DNA of 64,000 nucleotides from Micromonospora rhizosphaerae. Its GTDB lineage: Bacteria; Actinomycetota; Actinomycetes; Mycobacteriales; Micromonosporaceae. Shown here one piece after another: positions 9,380-17,801 of this stretch (position 1 is the stretch's first letter; every line of letters begins with the position of its first letter). The stretch covers positions 6,758,001 to 6,822,000 of the forward strand of contig NZ_FMHV01000002.1 in assembly GCF_900091465.1 (NCBI RefSeq), written 5' to 3'. Under the pieces are notes generated by a model. That model did no database searches. It saw only the letters and a program-made list of their open reading frames with translations, and was not told the origin of the DNA. Position numbers and translations under genes: made by a program.

Positions 9380-10395
9380 GGCCGCCACCTCCGCCGCGCG
9401 CTCCCGCCCAGCAGGGCCGCCACCCCGCGCCGGCCGGCAGCGTTGACCAGCCGCCCGACGGTCAACGGGTACGCCGCGGCCAGTCCCAGGGCGGCGAGGC
9501 CGACCGCGCCGGAGATGCGAGCCGCCCGCTTGAGGTGACGCGCCTCGGGGTGAGGACCGTCACCGAGGAACGGCCGCACCTCGGACCGGCCGAAGTAGAC
9601 GTTGCGCCCGCCCAGCCGTACGCCGAGCGCGCCGGCCATGGCCGCCTCGCACTGGCCGGCGTTGGGGCTGGGGTGGTCGTTGCGGTCCCGCCGCCAGACC
9701 CGCCAGGCCCGGTCCCGGTCGCCGTGCGCGATGGGCGCGACCGCGATGGTGAGCAGCCCGGTCAGCCGGGCCGGCACCAGGTTGAGCAGGTCGTCCAGGC
9801 GCGCGGCCGGCGTACCGAACCGGGCGTAGCGGGGTGAGCGGTGACCCACCATAGCGTCGAGCGTGTTGGCCGCGCGGTAGCCGAGCAGGCCGGCCAGCCC
9901 GGCGACCCCGCCCCAGAGCAGCGGCGCGACGACCGCGTCGGAGGTGTTCTCGGCGAGCGACTCGACGGTCGCCCGGGCCAGCTCGGGCTCGTCCAGCGTC
10001 GACGGATCCCGGCCGCAGAGGTGACTGAGCCGGCGCCGGGCCGCGGGCAGATCGTCGTCGCGCAGCGCGCGGCCCATCACGGTGGCCTCGTGCCGCAGGG
10101 TGCGACCGCCCAGCACCGTCCAGGTGCCGGCGGCCACCAGCACCGCGCGCGCCACCGGCCGCCGCCGGGTGGCCAGGGTGGCCGCGACGCCGAGCAGCAC
10201 CGGCGCACCCACCGCGAGCGAGGTGAAGGCCGCGCCGGCCGCCCGGTCCGGTCGGTAGAGCCGCCGCTCCAGCGCGCCGGCCGCGCGGCCGAAGCCGGCC
10301 ACCGGGTGCCATCGGCGGGGGTCGCCGAGGAGCGTGTCCAGGGCGTAGCCCGCCACCAGTCCTGCCGCGTTAGCCACGGTGGTCGCCTGCCGCAA
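9376..10395 (-). CDS. cobD: Adenosylcobinamide-phosphate synthase (CobD/CbiB)
   Basis: A 339-residue integral membrane enzyme that attaches aminopropanol to adenosylcobyric acid. Family motifs include [17 protein letters not shown] near the N-terminus, [27 protein letters not shown] and [24 protein letters not shown]. The TTG start at 10393-10395 has GGAGG nine bases upstream; GTG at 10377 is an in-frame alternative. It precedes cobQ with overlapping stop/start. No cobalamin riboswitch was recognised upstream. Confidence 0.93.
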   Translation of the reverse strand: MRQATTVANAAGLVAGYALDTLLGDPRRWHPVAGFGRAAGALERRLYRPDRAAGAAFTSLAVGAPVLLGVAATLATRRRPVARAVLVAAGTWTVLGGRTLRHEATVMGRALRDDDLPAARRRLSHLCGRDPSTLDEPELARATVESLAENTSDAVVAPLLWGGVAGLAGLLGYRAANTLDAMVGHRSPRYARFGTPAARLDDLLNLVPARLTGLLTIAVAPIAHGDRDRAWRVWRRDRNDHPSPNAGQCEAAMAGALGVRLGGRNVYFGRSEVRPFLGDGPHPEARHLKRAARISGAVGLAALGLAAAYPLTVGRLVNAAGRRGVAALLGGSARRRWRP

Positions 10396-10488
10396 CCCTC
10401 ACCACCTCCGGCCGGCCAGCCTAGCCGTACGGCGGGGTGACCACCGTCGCGTCGCCACCCCGCTCCCCCGTGCACGATCCGGTCGCGC

Positions 10489-11265
10489 TCAGGCGGGTAC
10501 CGGCGTCCGTCCCCGGCCCCGCCGACCGCGACCGGCCGGGGTGACGCCGGTGGCGTCATCGTCCACCCCCGGGTCGAGCTCGCCGGGCGTCTCCGCCTCA
10601 CCGGGCACGGGTGAAAGGTCGTCGGCGTCTTCCTCGTCGTCACCGCCGGCCTCGGCCCGCTCGTCGAACGGGTCGGCCGGCTCGCCGAGGCCGCTCCCCG
10701 ACGGGCCGTCGAAGTCGGAGCCGCCGCCGGGCAGCCCGTGGCCGGCCCGGGGGCCGGTGAACTCGGGCAGCTCGAACTCGTCCTCGAACGGCCGGTCGTC
10801 GAGCGAGGCGGGGGCCTGCGCGGGCGGCACCGGCTCCGTGGCCTCGCCGTGCACCCGGCTCCCCGCGTCGGCGTCCTCGACGGTGCTGGTCGTCATGCTG
10901 GGCCGGTTGCGCAGGAACCGGCCCCGGCCGCGGGACAGGTCGTGCCCGACCGCGACCGCCTCCAGCTCGTAGAGGGTGCGGTGGTTGCCGGCGTCGTCGG
11001 TCCAGTCGCGGGTGTAGAGCCGGCCGGCGACGATCACCGGGTCACCGACCATCACCGAGGCGGCCACCCCCTCGGCCAGCTTCCGCCAGCAATTGACGCG
11101 AACTCGAAGGCTGTTTCCGTCGACCCAGCGGCCGCTGTCCCGGTCCAGGCGACGGGCCGTCGAGGCGACCTTGAAGTTGGCGACCAGGGTGTTGCTCTGG
11201 GTGGTGCGGCGCCACTCGGGCGCGGTCAGCACGTTGCCGACAATGGTGACGTACGTATCGAACAT
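10489..11265 (-). CDS. Single-stranded DNA-binding protein paralogue
   Basis: A 258-residue SSB-family protein. Residues 1 to about 110 form the OB fold (MFDTYVTIVGNVLTAPEWR, VRVNCWRKLAEGVAASVMVGDPVIVAGRLYTRDW is the family pattern). The rest is a long acidic, Gly/Pro-rich tail ending GRTPVPA, without the usual acidic DDDIPF-type tip that recruits repair proteins in canonical SSB. It is therefore a paralogue rather than the main replicative SSB. A GGAGGG ribosome binding site precedes the ATG. It is divergent from an alpha/beta hydrolase gene. Confidence 0.88.
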   Translation of the reverse strand: MFDTYVTIVGNVLTAPEWRRTTQSNTLVANFKVASTARRLDRDSGRWVDGNSLRVRVNCWRKLAEGVAASVMVGDPVIVAGRLYTRDWTDDAGNHRTLYELEAVAVGHDLSRGRGRFLRNRPSMTTSTVEDADAGSRVHGEATEPVPPAQAPASLDDRPFEDEFELPEFTGPRAGHGLPGGGSDFDGPSGSGLGEPADPFDERAEAGGDDEEDADDLSPVPGEAETPGELDPGVDDDATGVTPAGRGRRGRGRTPVPA

Positions 11266-11512
11266 CGTCCCTCCAGGGGAGATCCGGGGCTTGCCGTGGC
11301 GAGTCGACTCGATCCCGAGCTTCGGCGACCACGGGTCCCCGCCACCACCGGCAACGGCCCGGCTGTGGACAGCGGACCGGGCTGTGGACAACGCCCTGAT
11401 CAAGCTTCTGTCTGCTACGGCCATTCGGCAGTGGGGCACCGACCTGCGGCGCAGCATGATCTTCGGGGGCGGGGGCTACCGCCGGGTAGCTTCGCGGCGT
11501 ACCGTCGCGGTC

Positions 11513-12547
11513 GTGGAACTGGACGTGCTGGGGCCGCCGTACGAGCGGCAGACGATCGACCTGGGCACCGACGACGAGGGACAAATCGTCGCGACCCTGG
11601 TCCGCCGGCGGGCCGAGCGCCCGACCGGCCGGGCGGTGCTCTACGTGCACGGCTTCGTCGACTACTTCTTCCAGACCCACGTCGCCGACTTCTTCGCCGA
11701 GCGAGGCTGGGACTTCTACGCCCTCGACCTGCGGAAATACGGTCGCAGCCTGCTGCCGCACCAGACGCCGAACTTCTGCCACGACCTGAGCGATTACTTC
11801 CCGGAACTGGACGCCGCCGCGAAGATCATCCGCGAGGACGACGGGCACGAGACCCTGCTCGCCATGGGTCACTCCACCGGCGGGCTGATCATCTCGCTGT
11901 GGGCGCACGCCCGCCGCGACGCCGGGGTGGTCGACGGACTCTTCCTCAACAGTCCGTTCTTCGACCTCAACGCACCCTGGCTGATCCGTCGACCGCTCGC
12001 GGCCGCCGTCTCCCGACTGGGCCGCAGGGCGCCGCAGCGCATCCTCCCGTTCGGGCTCGGCACCGTGTACGGCGAGAGCCTGCACGCCGACCACCGGGGC
12101 GAGTGGCGCTACGACCTGGCCTGGAAGCCGCTCGCCGGGTTCCCGGTCCGGGCCGGCTGGATCAACGCGATCCGCACCGGCCAGCGGCAACTGCGGGCCG
12201 GCCTGGAGATACCGGTGCCGGTGCTGTTGGCCTGCTCGACCCGGAGCTTCCGGGGCACGAAATGGCATGAGTCGGCGACCCTCGCCGACGCCGTGCTCGA
12301 CGTGGAGCACATGGTCCGCTGGGCGCCCCGGCTCGGGCGGCACGTCACCCTGGCCCGCTTCGACGGCGGGCTGCACGACCTGACGCTCTCCAGCCCCGCC
12401 GTACGGGAAAAGGTCTTCACCGAGGTCGGGCGGTGGGCGGAGGCGTTCCTCGGCGCCGGCCCCACGGAGCCGGAGGCGGCCCCGGACGGCCCGCCGGCGG
12501 CGCGGCGGCCGGTCGAGGACCGGGCCGGCGCGACCGCCGAGGGCTGA
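11513..12547 (+). CDS. Alpha/beta hydrolase (serine aminopeptidase/monoacylglycerol-lipase-like)
   Basis: A 344-residue hydrolase of the serine aminopeptidase S33 group, which includes monoglyceride lipases. YVHGFVDYFF supplies the oxyanion segment, MGHSTGG the nucleophile (Ser about residue 121), and FDGGLHDL the C-terminal histidine. The GTG at 11513 gives VELDVLGPPYE and sits eight bases after a TACCGT box, fitting a near-leaderless message; an in-frame ATG at 11456 is an alternative. The C-terminal 35 residues are low-complexity Pro/Ala. Confidence 0.85.
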   Translation: MELDVLGPPYERQTIDLGTDDEGQIVATLVRRRAERPTGRAVLYVHGFVDYFFQTHVADFFAERGWDFYALDLRKYGRSLLPHQTPNFCHDLSDYFPELDAAAKIIREDDGHETLLAMGHSTGGLIISLWAHARRDAGVVDGLFLNSPFFDLNAPWLIRRPLAAAVSRLGRRAPQRILPFGLGTVYGESLHADHRGEWRYDLAWKPLAGFPVRAGWINAIRTGQRQLRAGLEIPVPVLLACSTRSFRGTKWHESATLADAVLDVEHMVRWAPRLGRHVTLARFDGGLHDLTLSSPAVREKVFTEVGRWAEAFLGAGPTEPEAAPDGPPAARRPVEDRAGATAEG

Positions 12548-12557
12548 CCTCCCGGAC

Positions 12558-13280
12558 TCAGGCGTCCGGCGCCGCCGCGATGGCGGCCCGGATGCGGTCG
12601 AAGGTGGCGACCGGGTGGCCGCCACCGCCACCGGGAAGCACCAGGCCGACGCAGCTCAGCGCGATGTCGCCGTCCGCGGTGGCCTGGACGCCGAACACGG
12701 GGGCGCCGACGTAGCCGCGGGGCAGCTCGGTGGGGATCCGGACGTCATAGCCGTCCCGGACCAGCCGCTCGATCGCCGCCTCGAGCGGCCTTGACCCGTC
12801 GTCCGCGACGCCGAGCGCGAGCACGAACGCCGAGCTCGGCGCGGCGCCGATCCGGGCGACCGCTTCGGGCCGCGCGGCAATGCTGTCGGTCACCTGCTGC
12901 GTCCGCCACCGCCAGCCCTCGGCCCTCGCGCGCTCGTGCAGGCCGCCGGTCGGCATGGCGGCCAGGCCGACCTCTGGAAAGTGGATCCACCGCCCGGCGA
13001 AGTCCGGCAGCAGAATGGCCTCGGACGCCTCACCCGCCGGCTCCGTCAGGCTCGGCCGCAGACCGATCTCCCCGCACGGCGCGTGAGTGATGGCGTCCGC
13101 GGTCAGCAGATACTCTTGAACCAGGTCACCGGCGCCGGCTTGCTCCGTGAAGAAGAAGGCCGTGCCGAAATCCTTACTGCCGCCGGGCCGGTCGAGTTGG
13201 CTGACGGGCAGAATGGCGCGGCCGAGGAGCTGGCAGAGCTCGTAGGCGACGTCGTTCTCGGTATCCGGGTCGAGCAGCAC
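12558..13280 (-). CDS. Hypothetical protein, possibly a degenerate trypsin-like fold
   Basis: A 240-residue protein with no family I recognise securely. The order of features (GTAFFFTEQ early, IHFPEVGLAAMPTGG in the middle, RGYVGAPVFGVQ late, then a Val/Leu/Gly-rich strand) resembles the His-Asp-Ser blocks of trypsin-like peptidases, but the catalytic His, Asp and Ser are not evident, so any protease activity is doubtful. The GTG start follows TACCCT with seven bases between, as in near-leaderless genes here. It lies directly beside the tRNA-Arg integration locus. Confidence 0.5.
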   Translation of the reverse strand: MLLDPDTENDVAYELCQLLGRAILPVSQLDRPGGSKDFGTAFFFTEQAGAGDLVQEYLLTADAITHAPCGEIGLRPSLTEPAGEASEAILLPDFAGRWIHFPEVGLAAMPTGGLHERARAEGWRWRTQQVTDSIAARPEAVARIGAAPSSAFVLALGVADDGSRPLEAAIERLVRDGYDVRIPTELPRGYVGAPVFGVQATADGDIALSCVGLVLPGGGGGHPVATFDRIRAAIAAAPDA

Positions 13281-13462
13281 GATGCCGAGGGTACGGACCC
13301 GGGGGCCCTGGCCGTGGCACTTGGGCTGCTAACGATGGCCGCAAATCCGGGTGCCCGTGACGGGTGGTGCGTGGAAGCCTGATCGGCGGCGTGGCCGCGA
13401 CCACCCGTTCCCCCGCTCACCCCGGGGGCGGCGGTACCCTCTTGGCGCGACACCCACGACGC

Positions 13463-13538
13463 GCGCCCGTAGCTCAGCGGATAGAGCAGGGGACTTCTAA
13501 TCCCAAGGCCGCAGGTTCGAATCCTGCCGGGCGCACCA
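13463..13538 (+). tRNA. tRNA-Arg (anticodon TCT)
   Basis: A complete cloverleaf: acceptor GCGCCCG pairs with CGGGCGC at 13528-13534, D stem GCTC/GAGC, anticodon loop CTTCTAA with TCT at 13496-13498, T stem GCAGG/CCTGC with loop TTCGAAT, and an encoded CCA at 13536-13538. One mismatch (G-A) is seen at the base of the anticodon stem. A TACCCT -10 box lies at 13435-13440. The 3' end has served as an integration site. Confidence 0.95.
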
Positions 13539-13553
13539 CCGTCACCCCAGGTC
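13504..13553 (+). repeat. Attachment-site repeat, copy 1 (in tRNA-Arg)
   Basis: This 50-bp stretch, covering the T arm and acceptor 3' end of the tRNA and 15 bp beyond it, is repeated without mismatch at 16533-16582. Such duplication of a tRNA 3' end is the normal trace of tyrosine-integrase-mediated insertion. Confidence 0.85.
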
Positions 13554-13618
13554 AGCGGCTTGTCGCTTCCCGTGGAATCGATCACCACGGCCTCCGTACA
13601 GCCATTCGTACAGCCAAG

Positions 13619-14413
13619 TCAGCCGAAGAGTTGCTTTGCGGCCTCATCGACGGCCGCCCGCTCCACCTCCGGCAGGACGTGCGCGTAGGTGTTCATCGTC
13701 AATCCGATCTGGCTGTGCCCGAGGACCTTCATGACCGTGCGCGGTGACGCCCCGAAGACGAGCAGAAAGGTCGCGCAGGCGTGCCGCAGGTCGTGCAGAC
13801 GCAGCCAGTCGAGGCCGGCCGCCGCCCGGATGTTGTGCCAGGTCCGGTCGATGTGGTCCGGGTCCCTGGGCGTTCCCACCCTGGACGGGAAGACCAGCCC
13901 GTGATCCTGCCACCGCTCCCCCGCCGCCAGACGGTCTGCGGCTTGCTGCCGACGATGAGCCCGGATCAGCGCGAGCGTCTGGGCCGGCACCGGCACTGTC
14001 CGCCGGGACCGCTCCGTCTTCGGTGCGAGGAGCTGCAGCCGCCCCCCGGCGCGCTGGACGGTTTGCCGAACGGTCAGGGTGCCGGCGTCGAAGTCGATAT
14101 CCGACCAGGCGAGCCCGAGCAGTTCCCCGCGACGGAGTCCGACCGTCGATGCGTAGACATACAGCGCCTCCAGGCGGTGACCCCGCAGCACGTCGAGCAG
14201 CCGCTTGGCCTCGTTCACGGTCAGGGCGCGCCGCTCGATCTGACGCATGGCCGGCGGCCGGACCGACTTGGCGGCGTTGCGGTGCACCAGCTCCTCCCGC
14301 TCCGCGTCAGCGAGAGAGTTCCGGATCAGGCCGTGAATGTGCCGGACGGTCGTCGGCGGGTCCCACCTGGCGGAGCTGTTGTACCCGGAGGCAGCTTGCC
14401 GCGGCGTGAGGCT
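13619..14413 (-). pseudogene. Tyrosine recombinase (integrase), N-terminally truncated
   Basis: An open stretch of 265 codons with the complete catalytic domain of a tyrosine integrase: first Arg in VGLRRGELLGL, HDLRHACATF, GHSQIGLTMN and the nucleophilic Tyr in MNTYAHV. Upstream of the catalytic domain the frame retains only part of the SAM-like core-binding region (PPTTVRHIHGLIRNSL) before an in-frame TAG at 14414-14416; the arm-binding domain is absent, whereas intact relatives are usually near 380-400 residues. The first start codon inside the frame (GTG, 14287) would make a 222-residue protein lacking most of the core-binding domain. It sits 65 bp from the att repeat, in the orientation usual for an element integrated in a tRNA. 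Confidence 0.85.
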
Positions 14414-14495
14414 CTAATAGGTGGTTGCCGGTAATCATCGGGCCGGAGATGACACAAGCCACGGTGAGAGTTCGTCAACGAGGCGGGAGTCTTGG

Positions 14496-15050
14496 ATGGG
14501 TCCACCGGGGAAACGCGATGAGGATTGGTTCACCAGGGTCTACGCGGCCGATTACGGACAGGTTGTGAAGTACGGCCAGCGCCGGCTTGCCGACATGGAA
14601 GCGGCGGCTGAACTTGCTCAGGAGGTGTTCGTCATCGCCTGGCGGCGTCGCCGCGAGGTTCCGGACCGCAGCCTGCCCTGGCTGTACGGGGTGGCTCGGC
14701 GCCTGCTTGCGAACGAATGGCGAGCTCGGAGAGCTGCGCCGAATGTACTACCGATTACCGACGCTGGCCTTCTGCAGAAACCGGGCTCGTCTGGCGCCGA
14801 CGCGACCGTGGGCGTGGCCGATCTTCAGGCCGCCCTAGCGACCCTCACCGACCTTGATCAGGAAATCCTCCGGTTGGTCGGTTGGGAGGAGCTGACGGTT
14901 GCCGAGGCCGCCCAAGTCCTTGGCTGTACCCGTACCACCGCCGCAGTGCGCCTGCACCGCGCCCGTAGACGCCTCAACGACGCGATGTCGTACCGACCTG
15001 GATCGCCGGCGCAGCAGCCGGTGCTGGCTAGTCCTCGAAAGGTTATGTGA
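14496..15050 (+). CDS. ECF-type RNA polymerase sigma factor
   Basis: A 184-residue extracytoplasmic-function sigma factor. Region 2 (RVYAADYGQVVKYGQRRL, AELAQEVFVIAWRR, WLYGVARRLLANEWR) spans about residues 12-75, and region 4 (LDQEILRLVGWEELTVAEAAQVLGC, TTAAVRLHRARRRL) about 115-165. ATG at 14496 has GGGAG upstream. Its stop overlaps the start of the CU044_5270-type gene (TGATG), so the two are a translationally coupled pair. Base composition is visibly less G+C rich than the housekeeping genes around it, which fits cargo of an integrated element. Confidence 0.9.
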   Translation: MGPPGKRDEDWFTRVYAADYGQVVKYGQRRLADMEAAAELAQEVFVIAWRRRREVPDRSLPWLYGVARRLLANEWRARRAAPNVLPITDAGLLQKPGSSGADATVGVADLQAALATLTDLDQEILRLVGWEELTVAEAAQVLGCTRTTAAVRLHRARRRLNDAMSYRPGSPAQQPVLASPRKVM

Positions 15051-16066
15051 TGTTCGGAGAAGAGCGAACCCGCACCCTCCTCAAGCCGATTGACCCGGCC
15101 CGGCACAGCACCATCGCACCGCCCAGGCTGTCGGCACGCGACTTGATCAACCGGGCTGAAGTTGTCGCGGAGCCCATCGCCCATCGCCGTCAGGCACGCC
15201 CGACCCGCAGGCTGGTTCTGACGGCCGGGACGCTGGCCGTAGCGGTCGGCGCCGCAGCAATCGCCCAAACCTTCGGCCCGTCCAACCCGGACACCTCGGA
15301 GATCGTCAGTCCACCCGGGGCGGATCCGGGGGTGGTGCTCGTGCCGGTTGCGTACGGCGCTGGCGCCCGTGATGCTGGGAGCCAGCTGCGCGCGTTGGCG
15401 AGCAGGCTCATCGACTCGGAGTACGACAACCGCACCGGCCGGTACATGTACCACCACACGAAGACGTGGGGCGACCCAGTGATGACGTCCCCCGACGGTC
15501 GCCACCACGTCGCTTTCGCGGACGAGACCAAGGTCTGGCAGGCGGCCGACGGGACCGGTAAGCAGGTCACGACTCAACTTGAGCCGCAGTATCCAGACCA
15601 GGAGTCCCGGGACTACTGGCAGCGCAACCTCAAGCCCAAGGCTGCCGCCTCCGCCACCCCCGCTCCCGACAACATGCCCCTGCCACCGATGGACCTCGCG
15701 CCGCTGCCGTCGAGTCGGGCACAGCTGAACGAAATGCTCAAGGTCAGGTTCGGCGCTGGCGCCGTCAGCAAGGAAGTCAGCACGGTGTACGGGCGGTATG
15801 TCGTTCCGCGTCAGACGCGCGCTGAGATCCTGCGGGTCCTTGCTGACGTGCCTGGGTTCCTGTGGCGGGGACAGGTGACCGATCGGGTGGGCCGGAAGGG
15901 CCTAGCCATCACCTTCGACGACCGCGAGCACAACCAGCAGTCCCTCCTGATCTTCGACCCCAACACCGGCGATCTGCTCGCCCACGAGCGGCTAACCCTC
16001 TCGCCGATACGAATGAACGCCTACCAGGTAATCCTCGATACTGCCTGGACCGATCGACTCAACTGA
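15050..16066 (+). CDS. CU044_5270 family membrane protein, partner of the ECF sigma factor
   Basis: A 338-residue protein of the CU044_5270 type: a cytoplasmic N-terminus of about 50 residues (RLSARDLINRAEV), one membrane helix (VLTAGTLAVAVGAAAIA), and an extracytoplasmic domain with paired segments such as YMYHHTKTWGDPV and the late AITFDDREHNQQSLLIFDP. This family regularly follows ECF sigma genes in actinomycetes and may act as membrane sensor or anti-sigma partner, although it lacks a zinc-binding anti-sigma motif; that role is inferred from context. The start overlaps the sigma stop; AAAGG precedes it. Confidence 0.8.
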   Translation: MFGEERTRTLLKPIDPARHSTIAPPRLSARDLINRAEVVAEPIAHRRQARPTRRLVLTAGTLAVAVGAAAIAQTFGPSNPDTSEIVSPPGADPGVVLVPVAYGAGARDAGSQLRALASRLIDSEYDNRTGRYMYHHTKTWGDPVMTSPDGRHHVAFADETKVWQAADGTGKQVTTQLEPQYPDQESRDYWQRNLKPKAAASATPAPDNMPLPPMDLAPLPSSRAQLNEMLKVRFGAGAVSKEVSTVYGRYVVPRQTRAEILRVLADVPGFLWRGQVTDRVGRKGLAITFDDREHNQQSLLIFDPNTGDLLAHERLTLSPIRMNAYQVILDTAWTDRLN

Positions 16067-16532
16067 ATTACCGGTGCCGGGGCCGCCAACTCTACGGGTG
16101 GCCTCGGTCCGCGTCTTACCTTGGCGGTTGGGCCTGGGCCATTCACGGGCCATAAGCCGGTGTCAACGGATGGCACTCCAGGCGGCCTGAGGTCATGTCA
16201 ACCAGGCGGGACCCGGTATCCCGAACCGATCTTGTCCGATTCCCAAGCTGACAGTCTGGGAGCCACGCTTGGGAGCCACCGGGGCGGGCTGGACCGGACG
16301 GGACGGGACCGATCGAGTTGCCGAGCGCTTGAGGACCAGGACCAGGCGGACGGCATCGGACGGCTTAGACATGGTCTTGGGAATCTACGGATCAGATGGT
16401 CAGCAGCTGCGTGTCGTACAGCCATCCGTACAGCCCAGACCGCCAGCCAACGCCGACGACATCCGACAGTGACGGACGGGCTGAGCAGGAGAACGGCTCC
16501 CCTACCAGCCCGCTCCGATCTTCTGCTAATCG
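16067..16532. other. Non-coding stretch inside the element scar
   Basis: No convincing gene is present in these 466 bp. Near 16412-16435 lies CGTACAGCCATCCGTACAGC, almost identical to the sequence just beyond the first integrase stop at 13595-13615. The stretch just before 16533 carries TTCTGCTAAT, a corrupted version of the tRNA anticodon arm. The region looks like junction debris from an excision or tandem insertion. Confidence 0.55.
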
Positions 16533-16582
16533 CAAGGCCGCAGGTTCGAATCCTGCCGGGCGCACCACCGTCACCCCAGGTC
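16533..16582 (+). repeat. Attachment-site repeat, copy 2
   Basis: Exact 50-bp copy of 13504-13553: the T arm and acceptor end of tRNA-Arg without a functional 5' half. Similarity to the first locus continues, less perfectly, through the flank into the second integrase remnant. The two copies bracket about 3 kb of cargo. Confidence 0.85.
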
Positions 16583-16635
16583 GGCCGCTTGTCGCTCCCC
16601 CATGAGTCGATCACCACGGCCTCCGTACAGCGAAG

Positions 16636-16991
16636 TCGGCCGAAGAGCTGCTTCGCGGCCTCATCCACGGCCGGCCGCTCGACCTCCGGCAGGACGTGGG
16701 CATAGGTATTCATCGTCAATCCGATCTGGATGTGCCCGAGCACCTTCATCACCGTGCGCGGCGACGCCCCGAAGACGAGCAGAAAGGTCGCGCAGGCGTG
16801 CCGCAGGTCATGTAGCCGCAGCCAGTCCAGGCCAGCCGCGGCCCGGACCTTGTGCCAGGTCCGGTCGATGTGATCTGGATCCCTCGGAGTTCCCACCTTG
16901 GACGGGAAGACCAGCCCGTGATCCTGCCACCGATCCCACGCCGCCAGACGGTCCGCGGCTTGCTGCCGACGATTAGCCCGGATCAGCGCGA
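16636..16991 (-). pseudogene. Second integrase remnant, C-terminal fragment
   Basis: About 119 codons closely similar to the C-terminal half of the integrase at 13619-14413, including HDLRHACATFLL and MNTYAHVLPEVER with its tyrosine. Homology breaks at 16991/16992, so the first catalytic arginine is gone. The stop codon of the first copy (TGA) is CGA here, so the frame reads on into the att region. It is a decayed duplicate and cannot make a working recombinase. Confidence 0.85.
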
Positions 16992-17022
16992 GCGATCGGG
17001 TACGGAATGCGGATCTTGGCCG

Positions 17023-17724
17023 CTACCCCCGGTTTGCCTTGGCCGGAGGTGCCTTTGAGCTTTGATCTGTGGCGCCCGGGACTCGCACGCCCGCGACGAG
17101 ATGGCGGACGACCTCGGGATCACCGATGATGACGGCGCGGGCCGCTACGAGCCCGGCCAGGTCGTCGCTGCCGAAGGCGGCGAGGAGGGCATCCGTCGTG
17201 GTGACCAGGACGGCGTCCGGCTCCTCGGGCGGCTCGTGGGCGACCTCGGCGCCGGTCGACGTGAGGCGGACGCCGAAGACGCCGGCAGGACCGTGGTCGC
17301 GCAGTTCGATCCGGAGCATCGCCTCGGGCCGCTCCGGCCCCGGCACGAAGAAGGTGCGGATGCTCAGCATGGCGCTGTCCACGCTCACGAAGACCTGTTC
17401 CACGGTCGGCGGGGCGGCCAGCGCCCAGGTACCAAGCGCGACCACGATCGGCTCGAGGCCGCGACCCCACGCCGTCAGCTCGTAGACCCGCACATTGCCC
17501 GGCGGAAGCAGCTGCCGACGGCGTACGACGCCCGCGTCGGCCAGCTCGCGCAGCCGGTCGGACAGTGCGTTCGGACTGGCGGTCGGGAGCGCCTGCTGGA
17601 GGTCGGTGAACCGTTTCGGCCCGAGCAGCAGCTCGCGCACCACGAGCAGCGACCACCGCTCCCCCACGATGTCGAGGCCACGCGCGACGCCGCACGCCTG
17701 CCGATAACCCCGCTGGACCGGCAC
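17023..17724 (-). CDS. HxlR family transcriptional regulator with SCP2-like C-terminal domain
   Basis: A 233-residue regulator. Residues about 8-100 are an HxlR winged helix (CGVARGLDIVGERWSLLVVREL, FTDLQQALPTASPNALSDRLREL). The remainder resembles an SCP2-type lipid-binding domain (ALLAAFGSDDLAGLVAARAV, IIGDPEVVRHLV), a known combination in actinomycetes. GTG at 17724 follows GGGGAGG. It is divergent from the DUF899 gene, so it probably controls that gene; a ligand is not evident. Confidence 0.85.
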   Translation of the reverse strand: MPVQRGYRQACGVARGLDIVGERWSLLVVRELLLGPKRFTDLQQALPTASPNALSDRLRELADAGVVRRRQLLPPGNVRVYELTAWGRGLEPIVVALGTWALAAPPTVEQVFVSVDSAMLSIRTFFVPGPERPEAMLRIELRDHGPAGVFGVRLTSTGAEVAHEPPEEPDAVLVTTTDALLAAFGSDDLAGLVAARAVIIGDPEVVRHLVAGVRVPGATDQSSKAPPAKANRG

Positions 17725-17801
17725 CGGAACACCTCCCCTTGTACTTGCTCGATCATAGCAGTTGGTATTAGCGTCATAGCATCTGAACGAGGAGGAACTC
17801 C

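Noticed and set aside
10396..10488. Cobalamin riboswitch upstream of cobD-cobQ
   Set aside because: The gap is only 93 bp to the next gene and contains no recognisable B12-box sequence.
16392..16574. Minus-strand frame containing GFEPAALRL
   Set aside because: This is the translated reverse complement of the tRNA 3' end duplicated at the attachment site, a common false protein, not a gene.
16505..16582. Second tRNA-Arg gene
   Set aside because: Only the T arm and acceptor 3' strand are intact; the 5' half and anticodon stem are missing or corrupted, so it is an attachment-site copy.
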